From: Leptodesmis sichuanensis A121
Lineage (GTDB): Bacteria > Cyanobacteriota > Cyanobacteriia > Leptolyngbyales > Leptolyngbyaceae
DNA length: 64,000 nt
Reading direction: 5' to 3'
NCBI RefSeq assembly: GCF_021379005.1
Contig: NZ_CP075171.1
Location: 3,782,001-3,846,000, forward strand
Positions 34,541-42,541 of the stretch are shown piece after piece. Below the pieces are notes generated by a model. That model was not told where the DNA came from. It made no database searches and was given only the letters and a program-made list of their open reading frames with translations. The stretch's first letter is position 1; each line of letters opens with the position of its first letter. The translations under genes were made by a program, and so were the position numbers.

Positions 34541-35902
34541 ATGCCGACATTGCTCGTTAAAAATATTCATACTCTCGTCACCATGAATGACTCGCGGCAG
34601 GAGATTCGCAATGGGGCGTTGCTGGTGCGGGATAACGTGATTGAGCAGGTGGGCACGACTCAGGAACTGCCTGCTACAGCGGATGAAGTGTTGAATTTGC
34701 AGGGGCAATACCTGGTTCTGCCAGGATTAGTCAACACCCATCATCACTTTTACCAGACCTTAACGCGAGTCGTTCCGGCGGCTCAAGATGGCAGTTTATT
34801 TACCTGGCTGCAAACGCTCTACCCCATCTGGGCCAACCTGACTGCGGAGGGAGTGTACATCAGTGCCCAAATGGCGGCAGCAGAATTGCTACTGTCTGGT
34901 TGCACAACGGCCAGCGATCATCTGTATATTTTTCCCAATGATTGCACCCTGGATGACGAGATTCAGGCGATGCAGGCGATCGGGATGCGCTTCCATGCCA
35001 GTCGGGGCAGCATGAGTGTCGGGGAAAGCCAGGGAGGATTGCCACCGGATGCTCTGGTGGAAGCAGAAGCGGACATTCTGAAAGACTCTCAGCGCTTAAT
35101 TGAGCAGTATCATGACAACTCGCGGTATGCGATGGTACGCCTGACCCTAGCTCCCTGTTCGCCGTTTTCTGTGTCCAGAGATTTGATGCGGGAGTCAGCC
35201 GCCCTTGCCCGTAGCTATTCCGGTGTGCGATTGCATACTCATCTGGCAGAAAACCAATCGGATATTGATTACAGCTTGCATACCTTTGGCCTGATACCAG
35301 GCGATTATGCTGAATCCGTGGGATGGTTGGGGGAGGATGTGTGGCACGCTCATTGTGTGAAATTGAGTGATGAATCGATCGTTAAATTTGGCAAAACAGG
35401 AACCGGAGTGGCCCATTGTCCTTGTAGCAATATGCGTCTGGCCAGTGGGATTGCCCCCATCCGGAAGATGCTCGATCGCGGGGTGCCAGTCGGGTTAGGG
35501 GTGGATGGCTCGGCTTCCAACGATGCCGGAAATTTACTCCAGGAAGCCCGGACTGCATTTCTGTTAGCCCGGGTGCGAGACACCGAGGCCGCGGCGATGA
35601 CGGCACGACAGGTTCTGGAAATTGCTACCTTGGGAGGAGCAAGAGTGCTGGGACGGGAGGATATTGGCTCCCTGGCTCCTGGCATGGCGGCTGATTTTAT
35701 TGCGATTTCTCTGGATCGACCTCAGTTTGCGGGTGCGCTGCATGATCCAGTAGCAGCGGTAATTTTCTGCCAAACCCACCAGGTGGATTACAGCTTTATT
35801 AATGGTAAGAAGGTCGTCGATCGCGGTCGCCTCACCACCGTTGAACTGGAAACACTGGTCGAGAAAACCAACAAACTAGCCGCTGCCATGGTTGATGGCT
35901 AA
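34541..35902 (+). CDS. 8-oxoguanine deaminase-like amidohydrolase
   Basis: A 453-residue amidohydrolase-superfamily deaminase. Metal ligands: NTHHH (residues 66-69 region), HLAEN (His near 237), HAHCVKLS and the Asp in GVDGSASND near 327. The overall pattern (FYQTLTR, DHLYIFP, PCSPFSVS) fits the 8-oxoguanine deaminase / hydroxyatrazine-hydrolase-like branch, rather than the classical guanine deaminase. The product, urate if 8-oxoguanine is the substrate, would feed the urate-to-allantoate route suggested by uraD and the amidohydrolase. Divergent from the GntR gene. Confidence 0.85.
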   Translation: MPTLLVKNIHTLVTMNDSRQEIRNGALLVRDNVIEQVGTTQELPATADEVLNLQGQYLVLPGLVNTHHHFYQTLTRVVPAAQDGSLFTWLQTLYPIWANLTAEGVYISAQMAAAELLLSGCTTASDHLYIFPNDCTLDDEIQAMQAIGMRFHASRGSMSVGESQGGLPPDALVEAEADILKDSQRLIEQYHDNSRYAMVRLTLAPCSPFSVSRDLMRESAALARSYSGVRLHTHLAENQSDIDYSLHTFGLIPGDYAESVGWLGEDVWHAHCVKLSDESIVKFGKTGTGVAHCPCSNMRLASGIAPIRKMLDRGVPVGLGVDGSASNDAGNLLQEARTAFLLARVRDTEAAAMTARQVLEIATLGGARVLGREDIGSLAPGMAADFIAISLDRPQFAGALHDPVAAVIFCQTHQVDYSFINGKKVVDRGRLTTVELETLVEKTNKLAAAMVDG

Positions 35903-36009
35903 ATACAGCCATTTTCAGATGGGTTTGCTACAGCCCTGGGATTGGGCAATAGGGTGTGGGGTGTGGTGAATAATGCCAGTGAAAGCAACTGTAAGAGCGG
36001 TTCTGGATC

Positions 36010-37095
36010 TCAGGATTGATGCCTGAAGGATGATGATCGCCCTTCATGTCTTGCTAGAGGAGCAATGTTTGCCCTGAGAGCCGTAGGACTAATGCCAGCC
36101 CGATGGGCCACCAGTAACCCGATCGCTTCCAGGTAGGAGTTGACGTGCAGCGCCGGGATGCCCAGTTTTTCCGGGGGAACATTCAGGGTCGTTTGGTTCT
36201 CTCGCACAGCAATAATCCACGGGTTAAATTGGCCGATCGTCAGAATTGCGCTGCCTCCACAGGCCGTTGCCGGGATGACCACGGCATCCACCTGACTTGC
36301 CATGATATCTCCAGACAAAGGGGAGTCCTGGGGCAGCACAAATTGCGGCGATCGACTGAGGCCCACCAGCACACAGGGCAGAAAGGTATACCCCAGTTCT
36401 TCAGCCGCAGATCGGGGCGACAGCGTGGGATCTAGCGGGAGTGGTAACAAAGCCGGAGCATGGGCACAGGGAATCTGAAAGGTTCGCACAATCAAGTGAC
36501 TGATCACGGCTTCGGCTCCTGCCAGTGGATCCACCCCTTTTCCCTGTCGATAATTTTGTAAGGCCTCACTGCCGAGATCATCAGGAAAGCGGGCGACCAC
36601 TGCGATCGCCTCTGCCCCCGCCTGCTGAATCAGTGTTTCCGCTGCCCGTAATAAACTGTCTGGACGGGCGATCGTGCCCCAGGTGGCCCCGGAGGCTGCT
36701 GTCTTCAGTGCCACTCCCAAGGGGGCATCTGTCACCACGTAATCCGTCAGATTCAGTCCCAATGTGGCGCGAGTAGCATCGGCGGCCTGGAGATGACGCA
36801 GCCGTAACTCCGGCTCCATCCCCTGATCCAGAATCAACCCTACTCGATTCTGATGCACCGGACGTAATCCCCACCGTCCCGCCGCAAACTGATCCAATCC
36901 ATACCCCTCCACATACAGCGCATTGGGCAAATTCCAATACAACTGCGCCCCATTCAACACATTGGGATGAGTAATCAGGCAATCACACACCTGCGCGATC
37001 GCCCGTGCCACTGGCAGCGCATCCCCCGCATATCCACCGATCGCGGCTCCAATTCCGGTCGGAACGATCAGTAAAACAGTGTAAGGACGGCGCAT
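36010..37095 (-). CDS. DUF3326 family protein
   Basis: A 361-residue protein opening with LLIVPTGIGAAIGGYAGDA, the hallmark of DUF3326, and containing ITHPNVLNGAQLYWN, YVVTDAPLGVALKTA and PATACGGSAILTIG. The glycine-rich start resembles a phosphate- or nucleotide-binding loop. No reaction is known to me. It is the last gene of a close minus-strand series ferredoxin, 58-residue protein, DUF3326, with an 10-bp gap to the small gene, so a shared transcript is likely. Confidence 0.85.
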   Translation of the reverse strand: MRRPYTVLLIVPTGIGAAIGGYAGDALPVARAIAQVCDCLITHPNVLNGAQLYWNLPNALYVEGYGLDQFAAGRWGLRPVHQNRVGLILDQGMEPELRLRHLQAADATRATLGLNLTDYVVTDAPLGVALKTAASGATWGTIARPDSLLRAAETLIQQAGAEAIAVVARFPDDLGSEALQNYRQGKGVDPLAGAEAVISHLIVRTFQIPCAHAPALLPLPLDPTLSPRSAAEELGYTFLPCVLVGLSRSPQFVLPQDSPLSGDIMASQVDAVVIPATACGGSAILTIGQFNPWIIAVRENQTTLNVPPEKLGIPALHVNSYLEAIGLLVAHRAGISPTALRANIAPLARHEGRSSSFRHQS

Positions 37096-37105
37096 AAATA
37101 CCTCA

Positions 37106-37282
37106 TCACTCTTCCCCGGTCACGATCGCCTCCACTGTAACCTGCTGCTGTTCTTCGTCTACATCTGTCACAGCCCAGCGTAGAGGCTCACCGCGCTTTT
37201 GCAATTCGGCCTCGATCGCTTGTTGCAAAGCCAGGGGGGATACTTGAAGGTCAATTTCGGCAGTAATGAAATGAGTGGTCAT
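37106..37282 (-). CDS. Small conserved protein, function unknown
   Basis: A 58-residue acidic protein: MTTHFITAEIDLQVSPLALQ followed by AIEAELQKRGEPLRWAVTDVD and an acidic end. The pattern strand-helix-strand suggests a small alpha/beta fold. A longer open frame exists upstream but contains no recognisable sequence and runs into the ferredoxin gene, so ATG at 37282 is chosen. It lies between a ferredoxin gene and a DUF3326 gene, and its function may be linked to one of them. Confidence 0.7.
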   Translation of the reverse strand: MTTHFITAEIDLQVSPLALQQAIEAELQKRGEPLRWAVTDVDEEQQQVTVEAIVTGEE

Positions 37283-37400
37283 AACACTATCTAAGGAGAT
37301 GGATCTGTTAACGTCGGATACCTGGAAATGATTGCATACAATCTTGAACCAGAATGGGTTGCGCGATCGCCACGCCACCAAATGATTCAGCTTATCGAGT

Positions 37401-37718
37401 TCATTGCTGCCCAAATTGGAGTTTGTAAACGGTTTCTTCCTTCTCAGTCTCGATCTTGAGGTCAGAGCGGGGATAGGCGACACAGAGTAAGACATAGCCC
37501 TGCTGTTGTAACTCTGGGCTAACTCCCATGCCGTCACTTTGATCCACAGTGCCCTCCAGAATTTGCGCGGCACAGGTAGTGCAAACTCCTGCATGACAGG
37601 AACTGGGTAAATCTAACCCCGCTTCGTCTGCGGCTTCTAAAATGGTTTTGCTTGCGGGCACTTGAATGGTGTGAGTAGTGCCCCGGTGACGGAGTTCAAC
37701 AGTATAAGTGTTTGACAT
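37401..37718 (-). CDS. Plant-type [2Fe-2S] ferredoxin
   Basis: A 105-residue ferredoxin. The cluster ligands are C41-x4-C46-x2-C49 in SCHAGVCTTC and C79 in LLCVAYP, exactly as in plant-type proteins. The sequence differs from the major photosynthetic PetF: it has basic ELRHRGTTHTIQV at the start and a longer C-terminal tail (KEETVYKLQFGQQ). It is probably a specialised minor ferredoxin. It is the first gene of the probable unit with the 58-residue protein and DUF3326. Confidence 0.93.
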   Translation of the reverse strand: MSNTYTVELRHRGTTHTIQVPASKTILEAADEAGLDLPSSCHAGVCTTCAAQILEGTVDQSDGMGVSPELQQQGYVLLCVAYPRSDLKIETEKEETVYKLQFGQQ

Positions 37719-37856
37719 TGTGATTTACAGAATGGCTATGAGATGAGAGCGTGTTTTGCAGGTGCGGAAAAACGCCTAGCATCCTACAGTACCTGATTCA
37801 GGGGGCCAATTCTACCCAATCTGGTTGTTGATTAAGAAGAGCTTGCGGGATGCCGT

Positions 37857-37884
37857 TGTAGAGATGTTTTAGCGGAATGGCCTA
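37857..37884. repeat. 29-bp palindrome, decayed copy
   Basis: GTAGAGATGTTTTAGCGGAATGGCCTAC keeps the outer GTAGaGA / TAC ends of the GTAGAGACGTTC palindrome with several changes. It sits immediately after the ABC-F gene end. Confidence 0.45.
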
Positions 37885-37893
37885 CAATTGCCC

Positions 37894-39837
37894 TTAGCTG
37901 ATCCGCTCCGCCAGTTCTAGCCAGCGTTCGGTTGCTGCATCGATCGCCTGACTCAATTCCGCCAATCGGTCGGTTAACTGTTGCAACTCCACAAAATCGG
38001 TGGGTGGATTGTTATACAGAATCTTTTCGACCGCTTCCTTTTCCGCCTCCATCTCTGGAATTTGGGTTTCCAACGCCTCGTACTCTTTTTTCTCCTTAAA
38101 GGAAAGTTTTTGAGGTCGATCGGATTTTGAATTTTGGATTTTGGATTTTGGATTGGCAGTGTCTGGAGCAGAATTTTGAATTTTGAATGTTGAATTTTGA
38201 ATTGATTCTGCCTGCTGCCTTTTGGCCTCTTCTTCTTTCTTAAAGTCCAGATACACAGAATAATTGCCGGGATACTGGCGTAAGGTGCCGTCGGGTTCAA
38301 AAGCAAAAATAGTTTCTACGGTGCGATCGAGGAAATAGCGATCGTGGGAAACAACAATCACGCAACCATTGAAGTCTTCCAGGTACTCTTCCAGAACCGC
38401 GAGAGTTTGCACATCCAGATCGTTCGTTGGTTCGTCCAGAATCAGCACATTAGGGGCACTCATCAGGACGCGCAGCAGGAACAAACGGCGCTTTTCGCCA
38501 CCAGAGAGTTTGTGAATCGGAGCATATTGCTGATTGGGAGGAAACAGAAATCGTTCCAGCATTTGGGAAGCAGTGATGACGCTGCCGTCGGCGGTTTTTA
38601 CCAGTTCGGCGACCCCTTTCAGGTAATCAATCACTCGCTGGTTTTCGTTCATCGTCACATCGTCGGAATGCTGGTCGAAATAGCCAATGTGAATGGTAGA
38701 GCCAATTTCGACGGTGCCAGAATCCGGTTCAATGCGTCCGGTAATCAGGTTCATTAAGGTAGATTTGCCGACTCCATTGGGGCCAATGATGCCAATCCGG
38801 TCTTCGGGATTGAACAGGTAGGTAAAGTCTTTGATTAAGGTGCGATCGCCGTAGCCCTTACTGACATTCGTTAACTCAATCACCTTCTTGCCAATCCGGC
38901 GACCGGGTGTGGAAATATCTACCTTGCCCTGAGCTTGTTTGAACTCCTGGGCCTGCATCTCCCGGATGCGATCGATGCGAGCTTTTTGTTTGGTACTACG
39001 GGCTTTGGGGCCGCGTTTCAGCCATTCCAGTTCTCGCCGCAAGACTCCCGCGTGTTTGCGCTGAGTACTGGCGGCAGACTCTTCTGCGGCGGCTTTTTTC
39101 TCCAGGTAATAGGCGTAGTTGCCGGAGTAAGCATAGAGATCGCCCCGATCGATTTCCAGAATCCCATTGGTTACCCGATCCAGGAAATAGCGATCGTGGG
39201 TAATCAGCAACAGGGCACCGCGAAAGCGATTCAAATAACTCTGCAACCACTCCACCGACAGGGCATCCAGGTGGTTGGTCGGTTCATCCATCAGCAACAC
39301 ATCCGGTTCAGAGAGGAGCGCTGTGGCGATCGCAATCCGTTTCCGATAGCCTCCCGATAAATCGCCGATGCGGGCTTCAAAATCCTGAATGCCTAATTGG
39401 GTCAGCACGATTTTGGCATTGGTTTCCAGTTCCCAGGCGTTCGCCATTTCTATCTGTTGCGACACGCGGGACAGTTGTGACATCAATTTGTCATGCTCGC
39501 CATGTCCGTGTGCCAGCTTATCGGATAGTTCCTCGTACTCGCGTATCAGGGCCATTTGTTCGCCACTATCGGCAAAGACCTGTTCCAATACCGTGCGGTT
39601 TTCGTCCAGTTCGGGTTGCTGCGGCAGGTAAACAATCTTCGCGGCTGAATTTACCCACAGTTCCCCGCCATCGATCGGCTCCAAGCCAGCAATCATTTTC
39701 AGCAGGGTGGATTTGCCAGACCCATTGGTGCCAATCAATCCCACTTTGTCGCCTTCATTCAAACTGAAGCTGGCATCCCGCAGGATTTCCTTGATCCCAA
39801 AGTCTTTTTTCAGCGATCGCAGCGTAAACAGAGCCAT
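37894..39837 (-). CDS. ABC-F family ATPase (Uup-like) with repeat insert
   Basis: A 647-residue protein with two ABC domains and no TM segments: first Walker A GTNGSGKST, signature LSGGYRKR, Walker B LLMDEPTNHLD; second GPNGVGKST, LSGGEKRR and LILDEPTNDLD. The inter-domain linker is charged. A C-terminal coiled coil (KKEYEALETQIPEMEAEKE) suggests the Uup branch, linked to ribosome or DNA transactions. Between the second ABC domain and the coiled coil lies an insert of about 28 residues (38121-38204), encoded by TCCAAAA and TTCAAAA strings, giving IQNSTFKIQNS and NPKSKIQNSKS. Confidence 0.94.
   Translation of the reverse strand: MALFTLRSLKKDFGIKEILRDASFSLNEGDKVGLIGTNGSGKSTLLKMIAGLEPIDGGELWVNSAAKIVYLPQQPELDENRTVLEQVFADSGEQMALIREYEELSDKLAHGHGEHDKLMSQLSRVSQQIEMANAWELETNAKIVLTQLGIQDFEARIGDLSGGYRKRIAIATALLSEPDVLLMDEPTNHLDALSVEWLQSYLNRFRGALLLITHDRYFLDRVTNGILEIDRGDLYAYSGNYAYYLEKKAAAEESAASTQRKHAGVLRRELEWLKRGPKARSTKQKARIDRIREMQAQEFKQAQGKVDISTPGRRIGKKVIELTNVSKGYGDRTLIKDFTYLFNPEDRIGIIGPNGVGKSTLMNLITGRIEPDSGTVEIGSTIHIGYFDQHSDDVTMNENQRVIDYLKGVAELVKTADGSVITASQMLERFLFPPNQQYAPIHKLSGGEKRRLFLLRVLMSAPNVLILDEPTNDLDVQTLAVLEEYLEDFNGCVIVVSHDRYFLDRTVETIFAFEPDGTLRQYPGNYSVYLDFKKEEEAKRQQAESIQNSTFKIQNSAPDTANPKSKIQNSKSDRPQKLSFKEKKEYEALETQIPEMEAEKEAVEKILYNNPPTDFVELQQLTDRLAELSQAIDAATERWLELAERIS
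38121..38204. repeat. ATTTTGGA / ATTTTGAA strings inside the ABC-F gene
   Basis: Two arrays of 'attttggattttgg' and 'gaattttgaattttgaa' type units flank a short unique stretch. Translation on the minus strand gives Ile/Gln/Asn/Lys/Ser-rich peptide without breaking the frame. The same arrays are non-coding at 14090-14120 and 20440-20480. Confidence 0.8.
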
Positions 39838-39966
39838 GAGTTACCCAATGAGCTATCAGCCCCTAGTCTAACGCTGCCACCGCATCTCAAGCTGATGGAA
39901 ATTTATCAGACTGCACTTCAAACTGTTGGTGAGTTTTTCTATAAGGTGAATGGAGAGAGTTGAACG

Positions 39967-40167
39967 ATGATTAGTTTATCGCCCAAGGCTATTCGGTTTA
40001 TTGCGGAGGCGTTGGAGGTACAGATTGCGTCTTACAAATCGCAGTTGGAACAGGCTGGCTTGGATGAGGATCGGGCGGCGGATTTAACCAATGATTTGAT
40101 GTTTCTGGAGGCGTTGTTGGAGGATTTGAAACGATCTCTGGCACAACCGACAGCCCCTGTATTTTAA
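39967..40167 (+). CDS. Small helical protein, function unknown
   Basis: A 66-residue, mostly helical acidic protein: SPKAIRFIAEALEVQIASYK, then AGLDEDRAADLTNDLMFLEALLEDLKRSL. It resembles small conserved bacterial helical-hairpin proteins but I cannot name a family. The GAGAGAG before the ATG is an acceptable ribosome binding site. Codon use resembles its neighbours. Confidence 0.65.
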   Translation: MISLSPKAIRFIAEALEVQIASYKSQLEQAGLDEDRAADLTNDLMFLEALLEDLKRSLAQPTAPVF

Positions 40168-40196
40168 GTATCGGTTGGAGGTTTACTGCCCAATTC

Positions 40197-40280
40197 CTAA
40201 TTGAGTGGTGTTGGCATATGGCTAATATCAACCACCTCTTCAATGCCATCCTCAAAGCGCAGAAAAAGTTGATACCCTCT
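40197..40280 (-). pseudogene. DUF2442-like fragment
   Basis: The minus strand encodes GYQLFLRFEDGIEEVVDISHM, which resembles the beta-hairpin start of DUF2442 proteins (LxLRFEDG-x-x-VDVS). The frame stops directly after PTPLN instead of continuing for the usual 50 or so residues. The upstream part of the open frame is repeat-derived. DUF2442 genes often accompany toxin-like genes. Confidence 0.4.
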
Positions 40281-40330
40281 AACGGTTTGACCTGGTTGAC
40301 TGACAAATCTCCTAAACACCCGCTGCATCA

Positions 40331-40447
40331 CCAGGAAATCAATTTCCTGGCTCATCGCCAAAGTCATCTCAAGATGACTGGACAAGAGTTTCAGTCCATT
40401 TGAATGGACTTGCGCTGTTAGCCCAAAATTTATTTTAGGGCGGGTTG
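40331..40447 (-). repeat. Four-hairpin repeat element
   Basis: Consecutive palindromes: CCAGGAAAT/ATTTCCTGG (40331-40350), AGTCATCT/AGATGACT (40362-40379), AGTCCATT/AATGGACT (40393-40410) and GCCCAAAAT/TTTTAGGGC (40421-40441). Read on the minus strand it contains GGGCTAACAGCGCAAGTCC, which I recall as the core of a dispersed multi-hairpin repeat of cyanobacterial genomes. Confidence 0.75.
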
Positions 40448-40667
40448 ACAACAGAGACATGAGCCTTTCGGAACTTTTGTCAGTCAATCAGCGGTTTGAC
40501 TGTCGCGATGTCTTTGAGCATAGGCTTTACTCCAAGGATTGAGCCAGTTCTAGGGTGTCTTGCTGCTATTTGGCTAGATCGCTCACAATCGACAGGAATG
40601 GGTTTCAGGTTGGCAACGGTATCGAAAAGCTTAAGCATTATCGAGTTGTTTTAAGGCAGCGATCGCT

Positions 40668-40755
40668 TCACATCAGAGTGTATATCTCTCTTCGGTGGCC
40701 CACCCGGTCGATTATGATGATCCGGTCTTCACGACTAAATTCATAAGTCTGTGGA
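40668..40755 (-). pseudogene. RelE/ParE-type toxin C-terminal fragment
   Basis: The minus strand ends in a frame reading YEFSREDRIIIIDRVGHRREI, then YTLM and a stop. The 'IIIxxRVGHRREIY' ending is typical of RelE/ParE toxins. Nothing recognisable precedes it, and no antitoxin gene is adjacent. It appears to be a remnant of a toxin gene. Confidence 0.5.
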
Positions 40756-40900
40756 TAGCGAACGAACACCTCTACCTTCTACCCTCTCACCCTCCCATCA
40801 CCCCACCCTCCCTACCCCACCTGCTCACCACAGACCAATTCCCTGCACCACTTGTTCTAAATTGGCTGTAGAACTGTATTGTTCTGGCACGATCGCAGCT

Positions 40901-41641
40901 ATGCCCAAATCCCGATCCCAACTTAAGATTCTCCTGGTGCAGATTCGAGATGACGAGGCGACTCGTCTGGAAGAGTTTGATGAGTTTGTGCGATTCAGTC
41001 AACTGGAGCCGGAACAGATTGCCGTGTTGGATGTTTTCAAAACTCCAGATTTTGATCCCGCCTGTGTCGATGCCTATGATGCTTTGTTTGTTGGTGGTTC
41101 CAGTGATGCCTCAGTGACTCAACCAGAGATCTACCCCTTTATCAAACCTACGGAACGATTGCTGCTCTACTGTTTGCAGGAAAGCCTGCCCGTATTCGCC
41201 TCCTGCTATGGGTTTCAGGCGGCGGTAGAAGCGTTGGGCGGCAAGGTGATTCTGGATAAGGACAACATGGAAATGGGTACCTATCCCATCTGGCTGACAG
41301 ATGCCGCCAAAGACGATTTATTGTTTCATGATGTGCCGGATGGCTTTTGGGCGATCTCCGGCCACAAGGAACGTGCCCTATCCATGCCCAAGGAAGCAAC
41401 GTTGTTGGCCTATTCCGATCGCTGTCCCTACCATGCCTTCAAAATTCAGGGCAAACCTTTCTATGGCTTCCAGTTTCATCCCGAAGTAGATGCCCCTGAT
41501 CTCGTGGCCCGCATTACTCGCTATCAAACTCGCTATCTCAAGGATGCGGATCACCTGAACGAGGTATTGCGGGATTTACAAGATACGACGATCGCCAATC
41601 AACTGATTACCAAATTTGTCGATCGCATCTTGCTGGATTAA
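40901..41641 (+). CDS. Class I glutamine amidotransferase-like protein
   Basis: A 246-residue free-standing GATase1 domain. The nucleophile elbow is FASCYGFQAAVEALGG, and the His-Glu pair is in GFQFHPEVDAPD. It resembles GuaA-type amidotransferase domains found alone as putative GMP-synthase-like or peptidase-like proteins. A synthetase partner is not adjacent, so the acceptor is unknown. ATG at 40901 (MPKSRSQLKILLVQIRD) is the sensible start. The upstream open frame covers a C-rich spacer string encoding Pro/Thr/His-rich residues and is probably untranslated. Confidence 0.85.
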   Translation: MPKSRSQLKILLVQIRDDEATRLEEFDEFVRFSQLEPEQIAVLDVFKTPDFDPACVDAYDALFVGGSSDASVTQPEIYPFIKPTERLLLYCLQESLPVFASCYGFQAAVEALGGKVILDKDNMEMGTYPIWLTDAAKDDLLFHDVPDGFWAISGHKERALSMPKEATLLAYSDRCPYHAFKIQGKPFYGFQFHPEVDAPDLVARITRYQTRYLKDADHLNEVLRDLQDTTIANQLITKFVDRILLD

Positions 41642-41746
41642 GCAATTAGATAGCCTGCCATTCTCTAATCAGAATGGGTGCGGGGTCGGCTGAGATGCCG
41701 ATCGTAGAATAGAACTATAACCTCTCTCCTCTAGAGAACAGCCATC

Positions 41747-42541
41747 ATGATGACCCCAGCCGAGCTTGCATCCTTTGGGATTACCATTCCACCCACTCAA
41801 GACGAGTTACCTTATAGCGACGGAGACAAGATGGAGAGTGAGCGCCACAAACTCCAAATGGAATTGCTGATTGATGGGCTATTACCCTGGCTTAATCAGC
41901 GGGATGATGGGTATGTGGGGGGCGATATGTTTGTCTACTACAGCATGGCTCAGGTCAAAAATCAGGACTTTAAAGGCCCAGATTTTTTCGTCGCGCTAGG
42001 AGTACCCAAAGGTGAACGCAAAAGCTGGGTGTGCTGGGAGGAAGAGAAAACCCCTGATGTGATCATCGAGTTGCTGTCTGATAGTACGGCGGAAAAGGAC
42101 AAACACGAGAAGAAGTTGATCTACCAGAACCGGATGCATGTCCCGGAGTATTTTTGGTATGACCCGTTTAATGTTGAAGATTGGGCAGGTTTTCGACTGG
42201 TGGGAGGAACTTATCAGCCGATCGCGTTGAATGAGCAAGGTGCGATGGTCAGTGAGGTGTTGGGGCTAACGCTCATTCGCTGGCAGGGACTTTTTAAAAA
42301 TGTCGAAACAACATGGCTGCGCTGGGCATACCCGGATGGTACTCTGTTGCTGACGGCTGAGGAACAGGAACGGCAACGAGCAGATCAGGAACGGCAACGA
42401 GCAGATCAGGAGCGACAACGAGCAGACCAGGCTGAAATTCAGGTGCAGCAAATTGCTCGAAATTTGTTACAAACTGGAATGCCCATAGAGCAAGTTGCCC
42501 AGATAACCGGATTAGCGATCGCCCAGGTTGAAGCCTTATGA
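41747..42541 (+). CDS. Uma2-family protein (DUF820, restriction-endonuclease-like) with heptad repeats
   Basis: A 264-residue protein of the Uma2/DUF820 group, with PD-(D/E)XK-type core elements GPDFFVALGVPKGERKSW, TPDVIIELLSDSTAEKDKHEKK and VPEYFWYDP. A C-terminal stretch has three exact copies of a seven-residue unit, ERQRADQ (42368-42430), predicted to form a coiled coil, then the NLLQTGMPIEQVAQITGL end. The family is greatly expanded in cyanobacteria; its biological role is not settled. Its stop overlaps the start of a second Uma2 gene (ATGA). Confidence 0.88.
   Translation: MMTPAELASFGITIPPTQDELPYSDGDKMESERHKLQMELLIDGLLPWLNQRDDGYVGGDMFVYYSMAQVKNQDFKGPDFFVALGVPKGERKSWVCWEEEKTPDVIIELLSDSTAEKDKHEKKLIYQNRMHVPEYFWYDPFNVEDWAGFRLVGGTYQPIALNEQGAMVSEVLGLTLIRWQGLFKNVETTWLRWAYPDGTLLLTAEEQERQRADQERQRADQERQRADQAEIQVQQIARNLLQTGMPIEQVAQITGLAIAQVEAL
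42368..42430 (+). repeat. 21-bp tandem repeat, three units
   Basis: The unit GAACGGCAACGAGCAGATCAG is repeated three times with few changes and encodes ERQRADQ each time. It keeps the frame and is prone to copy-number change by slippage. Confidence 0.9.

Larger units (their letters stand above)
40168..40900. other. Gene graveyard with repeat element
   Basis: A 730-bp stretch without an intact gene. From left to right: a DUF2442-like fragment (minus strand, about 40197-40280), a four-hairpin repeat (40331-40447), unassigned sequence, a RelE-type toxin C-terminal fragment (minus strand, 40668-40755), and a C-rich spacer string (40780-40830) before the amidotransferase gene. Confidence 0.55.

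Noticed and set aside
37283-37594. A longer version of the 58-residue protein upstream of DUF3326
   Set aside because: The upstream part overlaps the ferredoxin gene in another frame and has no recognisable sequence; ATG at 37282 is sufficient.
40197-40487. A 96-codon minus-strand open frame taken as one intact gene
   Set aside because: Most of it translates the four-hairpin repeat; only the last ~25 codons resemble a protein family, and they end prematurely.
40751-40900. A 50-residue N-terminal extension of the glutamine amidotransferase
   Set aside because: It would be encoded by a C-rich spacer string and has no counterpart in the GATase fold; ATG at 40901 is the natural start.
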